A DNA stretch of 64,000 nt, from contig JAMKCH010002860.1 of NCBI GenBank assembly GCA_023653785.1, positions 62,001 to 126,000 on the forward strand. Reading direction: 5' to 3'. The notes under the pieces were generated by a model. The model did not search any database. It saw only the letters and a list, made by a program, of their open reading frames with translations, and was not told where the DNA came from. Below, piece after piece: positions 24,905 through 36,014 of this stretch; the stretch's first letter is position 1; every line of letters starts with the position of its first letter. The position numbers and the translations under genes are program-made. The DNA is from Ophioderma brevispina. Its lineage: Eukaryota > Echinodermata > Ophiuroidea > Amphilepidida > Ophiodermatidae.

Positions 24905-25818
24905 GGCAGTGGTATAACGATCCGAGTAAGTGATTTCCTATTTTTTACACAACGTTTTTCTCCAATTTTCTTCTTTCTTTAAAAGCCCGCAATCAATCAT
25001 TTCTTTTCTTTTTTTTCTTAATGAATATCTACTCTACTGTAAGCTCTATCCATTCTCGCGTTATCATATCTTTTCTCTCCTGGATCTCACCTACCACCTC
25101 ATTTTATGTTTTTTTGTTTCATATTACAGTGATTCAGTTGTTGATGGTGGCATGTGTATTTTCATGGATGTTCACAATTCTAACATTTGTTGCTTTCTTT
25201 AGGGTAGTTTCCCTTTTAAGTTTTATTATTACATGCCTTCTGTTCTTTAACTGTTGTAAAAATATAACGAATAATCTACACTATATGGGTGAGCTAGGAA
25301 ATTAATAGTAGAAATAGGCGCATTACTGCAAATTAAATTTTAATTTGTAATGTATATGAATTGGGGAATTTGAATTGTTAATGTGATATTTTGGCCAAAT
25401 GAACGACAAGTTTGTATAATCTCATCTTGATTAACCAAGTAATTAGATAAATGGATATTGAACCATGCTCTGAAGATAACGTTGTTATTAACCAAAAAAA
25501 AACCCAACAAAACTCACACACAACACACTCACACATACCACACATACACACACACACGCGCGCCGCGCACGCCGCGCGTAGGCACTAAGATGCATGACAT
25601 TAAAAACACCATCTATGCTCTACACAAAGCTCGTCTATTTTGTGCTACCTTTTTCATACCTGACTATTTAATTTTTCACTCAGGTCTTATAAAAAGTACA
25701 AATGACTGCTTTTAGCTGGTACCAGGAAATAGATGCCTATTATTTAGATACAACTTTTATCGTCAAAATATCACATTGTATTTATATCAGATTATGCATT
25801 TTTTTCAATGGTTTTCAG
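24905..25818. other. probable intron sequence with simple repeat
   Basis: A CA-rich then CG-rich tract lies at about 25510-25580. A hydrophobic frame at 25021-25305 follows a possible acceptor (TTACAG near 25126) but does not match tetraspanin TM2-TM3 convincingly, so it is not called. Confidence 0.4.
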
Positions 25819-25923
25819 TTAAGTACAACAATTGATAGTTCTCTGGATGATTTCGTGCAAAATGAATACGGTTTATATGGAAAAGATGATACTACTCGTC
25901 TATTGGACAGTGTACAGAAATCG
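25819..25923 (+). CDS. putative tetraspanin exon, start of large extracellular loop
   Basis: A 35-codon exon is bounded by an acceptor (TTTTCAG ending 25818) and a donor (GTGAGT from 25924). It reads LSTTIDSSLDDFVQNEYGLY and then GKDDTTRLLDSVQKS. The pattern L...ID..L..F....YG.....T..LD.VQ is the helical start of the tetraspanin EC2 loop, where LD-x-[LV]-Q precedes the CCG motif by four residues. The next exon supplies NCCG, but two leading bases there need one base from this exon. A lost G in the GG at the donor (TCG|GTGAGT) would restore Q-K-S-V-N-C-C-G. Whether that is a read error or a real mutation is open. Confidence 0.7.
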
Positions 25924-26535
25924 GTGAGTAATAGATCTACATTTATTCCATTCAGGAACTGTGAACGTAGAATTATATTGAGTGATCAGACCTAGAGGAA
26001 AAACACAACTTGTGCACACACTGAGCCAAACCGAGTCTTTGACAAAGATTTTACATTCCTTGCTAAGGACGAAATGATCTCATGCATACATGCATGGATT
26101 AAAATCTATCATATAAGGCGGTGATTTCCATTAGGCCTATTCGTTAAAAAGTACAAGTCTAATTCAAGTGAACTTTGGGAAATTAATATTCAGGACGACA
26201 AACCTTAATAAAAAAAGAAAATAAAAAAGAAATGAAAACAAGAACATATAAAAGGAATAGTTTGACAAATAGTTTGCATGAAATGAAAGGCTTGAAAAGG
26301 TTACACTGTTGAAAATGTCCGAAGACTTTTGACTCTCATAATTTCGAATATATTTCCCCTTAAAAATACGGATTTTCCCCCAAAGCGTAAATAGTGTATG
26401 ATATTAAGTGTGATTAAAACCAACTTCAAGTACGGAAAAGTGGTGACAACAATTTTGTTTTGGTCTATGAAACTTTTATTTGACAATGGTTTAATACCTT
26501 CAAAGCAAGTAACTATAATTTTAATTTCATTGCAG

Positions 26536-26735
26536 TCAATTGTTGTGGTAGCAAATCTTACGAGGATTGGCGATCAAGTGAATGGTATAAACTCCAGCGA
26601 TTGCGGCTACTTTGATCCATTCGATGCTCCGGTCCACCCAGAGTCGGTTGGCGTGACGTCAAGGAACAGCCTGTCAACCGGACTGGTTGCGTTCATATGC
26701 AATGCGCAATTTCCAAATAGGTTTATGATACACAG
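26536..26735 (+). CDS. putative tetraspanin exon with CCG motif (frameshifted)
   Basis: After the acceptor TTGCAG (ending 26535), two bases lead into NCCGSKSYEDWRSSEWYK, the hallmark CCG-x-x-x-Y-x-DW core of the EC2 loop. That frame hits a stop soon after. The neighbouring frame continues as NSSDCGYFDPFDAPVHPES, then VGVTSRNSLSTGLVAFIC and NAQFPNRFMIHR, up to a possible donor (CAG|GTACGG at 26736). HPESVGVT sits where V-P-x-SCC is expected and the later C-N matches the fifth-cysteine region, so the usual SCC pair is missing. One insertion-type frameshift near the WYK codons is needed. It may be a decaying gene or an erroneous consensus. Confidence 0.65.
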
Positions 26736-27164
26736 GTACGGAATTGCTGTCGTTATTTTTTTATATTTGATTTATACCTGTTCGGCCAGAAAAGTATAGC
26801 GTAAAAATTTTAATCCCTTTAATCGCTCAGCTTATTTCGCACGCCAGGGGTCCGTTCCCCATTTATGGCGTAACCCTATACGTCTACACAACTAGTCAAT
26901 CAGGCAGGGCCCGCACCCTACCCAAATGAAAGTTGAGATGCCCCCCCCCCCGGACCCCCCGATGCCACGTTTAAAACAACATGTTTTAAAACATTTACGT
27001 GAAAGCTATATCACTTCAAACTTCTGCCATGACAAAGTATAGCTGTATAGGCCTATAACGTTTTTGGTCTTCAAAAGGATGGTCACTCGATATAATAAAA
27101 ATCGGTCTAGGAATGTTGCTTATTATACATAAGTATGAATGCTACTGATATTTCTTCACCACAT
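26736..27164. other. probable intron sequence
   Basis: Contains a C homopolymer near 26941. The exon for the end of EC2 and TM4 was looked for and not found. Confidence 0.35.
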
Positions 27165-28060
27165 GATCTTGACGAAGGGTGCCACAGGGCGTCTGTTTGG
27201 GCCACATTATTTTTCATACATCTGCTCTTGAGGACATAATAGCAGCTCATGGCATTAAAGAATGATTTCTGCAGATGACATATATACGTAGGTGTTTTTC
27301 TGACAAGAAGATCAGCGGGCATCTGGTATACATAAATTGAACTTCAAAGACATCAAGGTATGGTCTACGGCAAACAAACTAAAACTGAATGAAGACAAGA
27401 CGGAAGTCCTTCACATTACATCACGCTATAGGAATCATTCATTTTTACCTCTGTTTCATTGGGGATTCTAAATGATTTATGTAAAACAAGCTAGAAATCT
27501 CGTAATTGTTGAAAAAAAAACCCTTAAGTGGGACATCCATCTTAACAACATTATGTCGCTCTGCATTACTTTGTTCTTCACAAGATTGGGTCAGATTCGC
27601 AGGTTTAGATCAGCAATTCACCGAAAAAAGCAGTTCATGCTGCCTGCATTTCACCTTGATAAACGGTAACAGCCCTCCGTTCTGGCACTTCCCGACTCTC
27701 AAATACACATGCATATAAAATTCCTTTATACGCGATCCATGAGATTCATATTTCAACAGTTCTTCAAGATTTGCACTGGCTACTTGTTAAATTCCGCATT
27801 ATCTACAAGAGGGAGTTTCTTCTCACAAGTATATCCATGGATGTTCTCCTCCCTACCTTCAAGAACTTTTCCCACGTTTAAAAATCTTCTAGAAATCTCG
27901 TTCAAACTCGCAATCATGCTGATCCCTTTCACACAAAAATCACATGGCCAGCGTACTTTCTCTGTTGCTGCACTTACCTTATGGAATCAGCTTCCACTCC
28001 ATGTCAAGACTTGCAAATTCTTGATCAGTTTAAATCATAAATCTTAAAACTCCATTGAAT
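27165..28060 (+). pseudogene. degenerate CR1/L2-type LINE, RT 3' part
   Basis: The RT block GVPQG (V-P-Q-G, about 27176) leads into LGHIIFHTSALEDIIAAHGI and an AGATGAC stretch equivalent to A-D-D. Then come VWSTANKLKLNEDKTEVLHI (about 27360, the W...N-LKLN-x-x-KTE block), VLQDLHWLLVKFRIIYK (about 27755, the LHWLPVxxRIxYK block) and GQRTFSVAALTLWNQLPLHV (about 27950, the raFs.AaP.LWNsLP block). These are typical of the CR1/L2 group C-terminal half. Frame changes and stops are frequent. No RNase H was seen. The fragment lies between the CCG exon and the possible tail exon of the tetraspanin-like gene. Confidence 0.75.
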
Positions 28061-28987
28061 GCTTTTGCTTGCTTGCTTGTTTTTGTCTTGTGTGTAATAT
28101 TTTTAATTTGTAGATTTGTAATGGGTTGCAACATTTGAGGCTTTTCCTTCCAGTTGTACCCCCTCCACGTCTCGTGATTTTGTTATCATTGTGTGTTGAT
28201 AGAAAATAATAATTCTATTTTCCATAGGGGCAATTAAACTAACTAGATTGAGGGCAAAATTATTTGTTTTTTGCACGCATGTGGTGATTTGGAAAAAAAT
28301 TCACAATTTTTGAATTGGTACACCATATCTGAGTTGCGCTGGTGTTTTCTCGCATATCTTCGCAGTAGTAATATATACTCTACTGTGTGTTACAAAATAT
28401 CGGTTGCGTCTTCTCCTGTAAACTTTCCACGCTGAATGACCTCCATTGCATTGCCTCTCTACACTGAATGATTTTCCCCCAAGAAATCCTAGCCCTTAGT
28501 GTTTGCTTTTTCACATCATCATACAACACTGGTAGGCTTATTACAAACATGTTAACTACAAGCTTGGGCAAATTTTTCAATGTTGCTTCGTGCCTTAGTG
28601 CACATTGCATTTTTGTATGAGGGCCTTCGATCATTATGCCACATAAAAAAAAAATTTCAGCCACTACAAACGACTCAAAATTGGGGTAAAATTATGACCA
28701 CAAAAGTGTCATTTCCACTTTTCTGTTTTAACCAAAAAAGGTGGTCAACATGTTAACCCCATTTTAGTCGGTCCATAGTTGACTCAAAACGAGGTAAAAA
28801 ATGACCCGTTGTTGAACATATTTTTAGGGTTAGCCCTCCCTTCTCACTTTTGGTTTGGGATATAAATGTCAACTTTTTTTTTTATTATCAATTATCTTAA
28901 ATTAATATGTTTTTTTAATTTGTTCATTTTTTTTAGTCCTGAAATTTTGATGGAAGATATATAGGCCCTAATGTGTTTTTAATACAG
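28061..28987. other. unassigned AT-rich sequence
   Basis: No gene was recognised. GACTCAAAATTGGGGTAAAA near 28673 and GACTCAAAACGAGGTAAAAA near 28782 form a short diverged direct repeat. Confidence 0.4.
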
Positions 28988-29577
28988 CAGGGTTGGCCAG
29001 TTTCTTCCACAGGCGGGAAAACGCGTTTTGGTTTCCTCGGTTTTTCCACTCGGAAGAAAACGGTTTCTTCCCGTTTCTTCCACTGAAAGCGGAAGAAACT
29101 AAAAGTCATTTAAAAATTATCGAGGGCTATTTAAAAAAAAAAGCCAATTATACTGCAACACATGGAAAGACTGTTGGAAAATGGGTTACAATTATCTGTA
29201 ATATTTAATAGCAAGACAAACAAAATTGTTAATAACAAATTCCTATATACTGTTGCAAGGTTACTAACCTGCTATACACTTGGTAAATTCATTTTGAAAA
29301 AAAAAAATAACATATGTGTAGAAGTACTAAATTGCCTTGAGATTTGAAGTGCAAGCATATGACTCCTGGTTTAATTTAGTTTGTTGTTCATAATACAATT
29401 TCTTTATTTCTGTGTTCTTCCGTTTCTCCTTCCATTTCCTATTTCTTCCAGTTTCTTCTTCTTTCTTCTTCTTCCGGAAGAAACTTGCAGAAACCCATTT
29501 TTTCAGTTTCTCTTCCATTCTTGGGGTCCGGACGAATAGTTTCTTTCTTGTCTTCCGGAAGTTTCCGAACCCTTAAT
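28988..29577. mobile_element. foldback MITE with GTTTCTTCC-swarm interior
   Basis: The left end AGGGTTGGCCAGTTTCTTCC and the inverted right end AGGGTTCGGAAACTTCCGGA bound a stretch whose two flanks are packed with GTTTCTTCC/GGAAGAAAC motifs (28998-29105 and 29400-29570). An AT-rich middle separates them. Frames across it are low-complexity Lys/Glu or Phe/Ser runs and are not genes. Confidence 0.65.
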
Positions 29578-30036
29578 CATCCACAATAACTTTTATGTGA
29601 TTTTAGGAGACCTCTAGTGGGGTCTATTCCTCATAAACTTAAAATAAAAGGCCTCATTTCTGATGCGGCTGAAAGTTGGTGGTAATGTCAATTTTCCATG
29701 AAAACAGCCATATTTTAGTGTCACTTAGTAAAAAAAATAATAATAACCGACCTCCCTCCTCACTTTTCAGAGGCCACTGCTACGAGAAATTAATAATTTT
29801 ATGGGACCTTATGTTAATATAGGGGAACCGCCTACCTCAACAAATAAAGAGTTGTACAGAATACTATAATGTTAAGAACTGAGACACTTCGTAAAATTAG
29901 AATCTATAGGCCTACTTGTTAATATATTGTTTTCTGTGTTCCCTCAATATACTGGTATGTACTTAACGAGATTCTCATAATTTATCATTTGAATTGAAGT
30001 CTTATTCAGAGTAATTCGTAATTTTGTATTTTTCAG

Positions 30037-30389
30037 GTGTTTGAAATTGGTACCACGTCAGCATTATTACGTACACTGGGACCTATGCAACTAGAATATA
30101 AACCTAATGTGTCTGATAAGCAGCGATTGACTAGCACTTATACTGAAAGCGAGGATTCGCAGACTAGTAGGGAAAGAGTCGATAAAGAAGTAAACACACA
30201 AACTCAAAACAGCTCAGAAAGTGCATTTTAGAGGAAAAAAGGAAACAAGAAGGAAAAAATGCTAAAACGCATGATAAAGAAATCAATACGCAAAATGCAT
30301 CATCGGCTGGAAATGGCCATTTGTCAAATGGGGCATATATGAACATCGCCTTTAGGGACGAAGCTGAAGAACAAGCCACCAGTACACTC
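30037..30389 (+). CDS. possible terminal exon encoding an acidic tail
   Basis: After a TTTTTCAG acceptor (ending 30036) a frame runs VFEIGTTSALLRTLGPMQLE through a charged stretch (SEDSQTSRERVDKEVNTQTQ) to a stop at 30231. The adjacent frame continues as EEKRKQEGKNAKTHDKEINT and ends NIAFRDEAEEQATSTL at a TAA (30387-30389). One small indel near the AAAAAA or TTTT run would join both. The hydrophilic composition suits a cytoplasmic tail. Assignment to the tetraspanin-like gene rests only on strand and order. Confidence 0.4.
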
Positions 30390-30475
30390 TAAAAAAAGAG
30401 ACGAGCCTGAAAAACAAGCTACGCAACTCTTAGAAACGAGGCTTAAAAACAAGCCACGTTGCTCCCGGGCGTGAT
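30340..30475 (+). repeat. three imperfect repeats of a 13-residue coding unit
   Basis: GACGAAGCTGAAGAACAAGC (about 30356), GACGAGCCTGAAAAACAAGC (about 30400) and AACGAGGCTTAAAAACAAGC (about 30441) recur about 40 bases apart. Translated, each resembles R-D/N-E-A/P-x-x-Q-A-T-x-x-L. The second and third units follow the TAA and contain a stop, so they are presently untranslated or reached only after frame correction. Confidence 0.6.
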
Positions 30476-31544
30476 CTTGAAGCCTGAAGGGATATTCAGA
30501 GATCCGGTGTTGATCAGAACCTTTTCTGTTTTGCCCCGAGTTCTAGGTCCACAAAATAAACAAATATGAAAAGTTCTCATTGATTTTTTACTGCTACATT
30601 TTAATTTTATGAATATTTCCCGGGATCCCCCGGGAATCTAATAGGCCTACTTGGTTAATTTGAGGTAGGCTTTAGTGAAAACCATGTAGAAATCTGACTT
30701 TATCAAAAATAAGGGCGCCCTTCCACAGAATTTCTTTATGTCCCTTTTATAATAAGATGAACTCGCTTTGTACTCAGGGAATGATACACAATAATGACAC
30801 CTATAATGATGGCTCATTTTAATCGAAGTCCTTAATGCAGATAACTGAAAACAACTCAACTGATAGTGCGAAAAAAAGTACACATATACCGGTGGTACCC
30901 TTTATCTATTTCCATAATTATTGTAGATCTTCTGTAAACGGTAAAGACATTGTTACTTGGATCTGATCAAAACGTAAATTTGAAATCTTCTAGTTAAATA
31001 TATTTCTGATTATGTCAGTATTATATCAATTGGCGCTGGATTTGAGCATTGCGCTGAGCGTGTGCTCCGCTGATTTCCATGAGAACGTGCATTTTAAAAA
31101 GTGGACAAAATATTGGACAGTAATATTTTAAGCCAAAAAATTATAAATATGTATGTATGTTCTTGTGAGCATTGAATTGTTAAGTATAATACAGTCTGTA
31201 CCTGACTGTTTATACCTCTCATATATTGGGGAAACGCATATACCGATTTCCGCGGTTTGCTTTACTGGAAGGTATGTTTTTATGGGTAGAATGTTCCTGC
31301 TAAGTTCGTATTGCACTCCGACAAAATTGGCCAGTGTCCAGAGAGGGGAAAAGGAACACTAGAGATTTTAAATGACACTATCTTTCAAAGTAATTTTTGT
31401 ATTTTTAATTTTTGTGGATTTCACCTAATTACCTGGAAAACACTCCAAAGGGTGCTCAACTTGTAATTGTGTTTTAGCATTGGCCAATGTCGACTAAATT
31501 GATTTTTAAAGGTTTCTTAAATAGGCCAGACTCCCGATTCATCG
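30476..31544. other. unassigned sequence
   Basis: No further gene was recognised. A CCCGGGATCCCCCGGG palindrome lies near 30620. Confidence 0.4.
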
Positions 31545-32880
31545 ATAACTAATATCCACCTTGTTTTATTGATATATAATGGTTTTCAACGGTTTCTAGA
31601 ACATTTTATGTTGATTATGAATCCGATGGATGCCAGACTAGAAACTTTGAGCATTTTGTAGGAAACGCAAACAATCAAAATGGCCACCAAAACACAAAAC
31701 ATTAATTTGGTGTGTTCACTCAAAAGTTTATTTTTATCGGCCTGTTCGTTAAAAATGCTTGTGGAAATTAAATGTGATTCTGTAGTTACGCAACCAATTA
31801 TTTCAATATGGCTGCCAAGATAATAAAGGGTCTATCGGGATTCACTTTTGATTGCAGTTTGGTAATTTGGTGTCTATCCTGGTGTTTTGATAGTCAAGAT
31901 AATTAAAACCATAAGAAATATTTTTCAAAAATGGTGATTAAAAAAATCCTTCCTTATAGCATCCACTGGCTTCAGAGATTCTAAATGGCTATATATTAAA
32001 ATGTGTTCACTTAGTTACTGCATGTTTGGTAAGTCAATCAGATCAGTTTACATATCATTAGGTAATCAGAGCAATCGATCATGTAAGTGCATCCAAGATG
32101 GGTATCCAATATGGCTGGAAATGACAATTACTAAGCGGCGAAAAATCCTATCAGTAATAGTCTAGAGATATGTGTCTCTTTGGTTTTGTAGGTTTAGGCG
32201 GTTCAATGGCATCCACATTGGTATATGTGATGAATAACGACTCAATACCACTTCAGAAAGCCTTACTGGGATTTTTGAACGTGATAATCCAACTAAAAAC
32301 CTCCAAAATATATTTATTTAGGCTACAGCGTGAATACTGCATGGCCTTTACTGACTGACATTTGCAGCCATATTGAACGCTCAGCTGGGATGCCATCTTG
32401 CAAGAATGCAGATTCCTATCACAATGATCACTCTGAGTATGGATGTATCTTTAAAATATCTGAATGAGTTATAGTGATATTGCCCATACATTACAGCTCA
32501 GCTCATGGCTATATGTAGTAATGGACTTTGCCATTTTGGAGCCATCTTGATGGTTAAGTGATTTGATTATTAAATTATTGAAAGCTATTCAACATAGTGA
32601 TTGCTAAAGTAATTAGTATATACAACAGTTCACATTCTACGGTCAAAAATAGATAAATATCAGATACTTATCTTGGCGGCCATATTGAATTTTTAGGTGG
32701 TTAACGAATCACATTTTGCAATTAAAGATGCGTTTTAGTGTTTTGGTGGCCCTTTGGTTTGATTTCTTCGAAAAAGTATTCAATGTGTTTCATATGAATC
32801 CATCGGATTCAGATTAAACGGAAAAAACTGGTCTAGCAACCGCTGAAAAACATAATATAGCAAGGTCACATGGTCTGTAG
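31545..32880. mobile_element. long imperfect inverted repeat, arms about 550 bp
   Basis: GGTTTTCAACGGTTTCTAGA (31581) pairs with the inverse of TCTAGCAACCGCTGAAAAAC (32832). ATGAATCCGATGG (31617) pairs with the inverse at about 32800. GGCCACCAAAACACAAAA (31682), AATGTGATTC (31770) and TTCAATATGGCTGCCAAGAT (31802) all recur inverted at 32740, 32707 and 32670. Weaker pairing continues inward to AATATGGCTGGAAATGACA (about 32110) and the complement near 32350. The arms are AT-rich with several ATATGGCxGCCA motifs. No coding domain is present. Confidence 0.7.
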
Positions 32881-32941
32881 CTTGGACTAAAACGGAGTTA
32901 TATACATTTTCTATCAACAAGGAGTTAATATGACCATATCG

Positions 32942-33560
32942 CAGCCATAAAGGCCATAACGTATTGTGCAACCGCGTTGCAAGAAAGTGACTATTTCAAA
33001 AATATAAATCTCACACCGCGTTGGCAACCTTCACAACGCGTTGCAAACCTTCGCAAACGCAGTTGCGGCAATACGTTTATGACACTTATTGCCTCACAAC
33101 GGTTGTGAAGTTTACAACGTGGTGTGAAGCTTGCAAAAGCGTGTGAAGGCTTGCAACGCGTTGTGAAGGCCCATAAGGGTGCATAACGGATTGCAGCAAC
33201 GCGTTGTAGGATCTATTTTTGAATACGTCACAGAAAATGCATGATTTTGATTGGCCGACCCGGCCAACTGCGTTGCCAAAATGTCGCAACGCGTTGTACT
33301 TTCTCACAACGCGGTGCGGCATACAGTTATGACCTTATGCGCTTGTGAACCTCGCACGAGTTGTGGAATGGTCGCAACGCGTTGTGAAGGCTCGCAACGA
33401 GTTGTGAGTTTCCACAAACGCGTGCTAGAACTTTGCAACGCGTTGCGGGTCTAATTTTTTGAAAAGTACACAGAAATTCGTCATTCTAATTGGCCGACGC
33501 AGCAACGCGTTGCTAATTTCGCAACGCGTGGCGGCAATTACGTTATGGCCTTTTTGGCTG
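32942..33560. mobile_element. foldback MITE with CAACGCGTTG-swarm interior
   Basis: The left end CAGCCATAAAGGCCATAACG is inverted at the right end (CGTTATGGCCTTTTTGGCTG, 33541-33560). The interior contains more than a dozen GCAACGCGTTGC-like palindromes about 20-25 bp apart. A block GCGGCAATACGTTATGGCC recurs in diverged form near 33064, 33306 and 33530, and ATTGGCCGAC occurs at about 33250 and 33489. The interior therefore appears built from serial copies of the terminal module. Frames across it are incidental. Confidence 0.82.
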
Positions 33561-34769
33561 GGCGATAGACGCATAAATTCAACGTATAGGATTTATCAAG
33601 ACGGGTGGTTTATAAATGTTAATATTTTTATAGGGTCATGTACCTTTAAACCCTATACATTTGAAGATTTTAATTTCAAAAGGCGCTAACTCTAATAAAT
33701 GCTTATTGTGATATTTTTTGGTTATTTCAAAATGGTAGTTTATACATTAAAGGATCGATTGGTTTATAAAAATGCTGTGGTAATTAGTGTATTTCTTTAA
33801 TAATTCAAATACAATTTTTGCCCATAAAGTTATTAAATGCCAGTTCAAAATGGGCGATAACTTTTGATTTAAGTCCGTAGGCTAAAGCAAGTTACTCAAA
33901 AAGGCTAGCCAAATCATTGTCAAACTATTCAACCTGTTATTATCAGTGGTCATTGAATTATGTAAATGATTTTCCATAGGCAGCTATGGAGTTGGACATT
34001 TTAGAATTAAATGCATTTATTTGTTATTAACAAAGACTAAACGCACAAAAAAAACAGAATTAGTGACCCCCAACTTTATTTATAAAAAAGAAGTATTAAA
34101 TATATCCTAGCAACGGGTCCACTGCATTCCTGGAAGAGTAAAATTTCTCAGGAATAAATAATTTAAAAATGATGGAATGGAAATGAGAACACTAAAAATG
34201 CACCCCTCTTAACTTCCTCCAGTGCGCCAAAACACTATAAGGTCTTATGGTTTTCATATCTTTCCAGTTATTATTGGTTGGGAAAACTGAGGTTGCACCT
34301 TTATCGGGGTTAGGTATGCCGTCAAAGTCAATGGGTACACTCTAAATCAGTGTTTAGGATCTTTGTTATCAACTTTTACATACTTCAAAAGTTTAGTTCA
34401 CATCACACAGTAAAGTCTATATTAAAGTTTTTAAAACCTACTCGAATCCACTTTGATACCATTAAGCAGAATGAATATGCATTCTGTCTCTAGAAGGCCT
34501 GCTCGACCATCAATTGAGGTTGTAGCTAAAATGACTCAAAATGACAAAGTCTTGGTGGTGGGCTGCTCGACCACTGATTAATAAAGTTAGAAAAATCGAA
34601 ATACGAGTTTTAAAATCTGACAGTAGTCGGACTTGCATCACTGCGGATAGAAAAGCTAGTGTTTTGCCTCTTTTTCAGCTATCCACCATTCCTGTAGCAA
34701 AAAAAAAAAGAGTAAGTATTCCACGTTTCACTCAGGAAATGCCTCCAGTGCTCAAGTGGTCTTGTTGGC
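33561..34769. other. unassigned AT-rich sequence
   Basis: No gene or repeat could be supported. Paired TGCTCGACCA motifs near 34500 and 34563 are the only local repetition noticed. Confidence 0.4.
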
Positions 34770-34870
34770 CAAAAAGTAGGAAGGTGTAAAAACGTTGGTC
34801 CAGATAGGATCCCGACGCTGGTATACGCAGAAGGCAATTTGATAGCCTATGGCATCGCACGCTGGGCCTA
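34770..34870 (+). pseudogene. possible LINE RT fragment
   Basis: A frame near 34787 reads KNVGPDRIPTLVYAEGNLIA. The K-x-x-GPD-x-IP signature is the common start of the finger region in non-LTR reverse transcriptases. No further RT block follows, so this is a small and uncertain relic. Confidence 0.4.
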
Positions 34871-36014
34871 CTGACTCAAACTAGTGCCTTGACTTTCTTG
34901 TAATCGGCGCGATTATTGGCAGCTAGTAGAGATTGTCCTTGAAAGTTGTTCCTGCATGACAAATCCTTCCCCAATAAGTTAATCCATGCCAGCATTCCCA
35001 AGGCTCCATCCTTCACCAGGGCACTACCCTTCCATCTTGTTGTGCTGAATGGATTTCACAGTCACCCTCACGAATGGGGATCAACTACGGTCATTTTTGG
35101 GTGATATTGTCAAAATGTCAAAAAAACGGCACCCCAATATTTTGCTAATAAGGTCATTTTTACCAATTGTTTGCTATCCATGTAGGTTATATGGGAAGAT
35201 TGCAACCTAAAATGCGAAGGATATTTTCAATTGTGTTCCTGGTACCGGCTTCTTGGTAATTCTTTTTTGTTTTGTTGGATGTACTTTGAAGGCTCAAAAA
35301 TCAAAAGTAGACCGGATATTACTTCCCCCATTAAGTTGCAAACATTAAAAATCTTCAACCTTGTGGCTAATTTTGATGAACATAGACCATCAGAATGCAA
35401 ACGATTTTTGGAGCAATCCTTCCAAGGTTGCGAAAATGACAAAAAAAATACAGGGCAATAAAGTTCTAGAACAACACTGAATTTGATTGATTAAAATTGT
35501 TGCAATGTCATTTTGTAAATGTCTTATTTATTTTTACATTATTATGAATTTAAAGACGCTATCAGTGATCATCCGAAAGAGTCATTTCAGGAATAGCTGA
35601 AATTGAAGGATCTCCTGACAATATCATAAGTTGCTTTTTCCAACTTAAAAAAATTGCAAGAAAGGAAGAAAACATCAGTATTCAAATAAGATAGAGTCGC
35701 CATTCAATTTTTACGTACGTGTTGTAGTAAACTGGTGTTTCTATAGAACTTTGAACTTTTCATTTGCAAACCCTATATAATACATCATATTTTCTTGCAG
35801 ATTGAAAGCTTATAACTTAACCTGAGTTCCTGCACTGCGGCGCCAGAACTCTTTTTTCTGGGGGGTGCAATTCTGGGGAGGGGCAAAATATAATTAAAAA
35901 AATGAGGACTTTTAATTTAGCCACTTTTGTCCCAAATCATCGCTGATTTTTTTCCCAAAAATACGTGTATTTTTTCTTCGTCCAAAAAAGAAGCGTAAAC
36001 TGTCAATTGCATTA
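34871..36014. other. unassigned sequence
   Basis: No feature is supported. Confidence 0.4.

Noticed and set aside
25021..25305. Hydrophobic frame as tetraspanin TM2-TM3 exon
   Set aside because: A possible acceptor lies nearby, but the residue pattern (GCCGA and the charged residue after TM2) is missing. Composition alone in AT-rich DNA easily yields hydrophobic frames.
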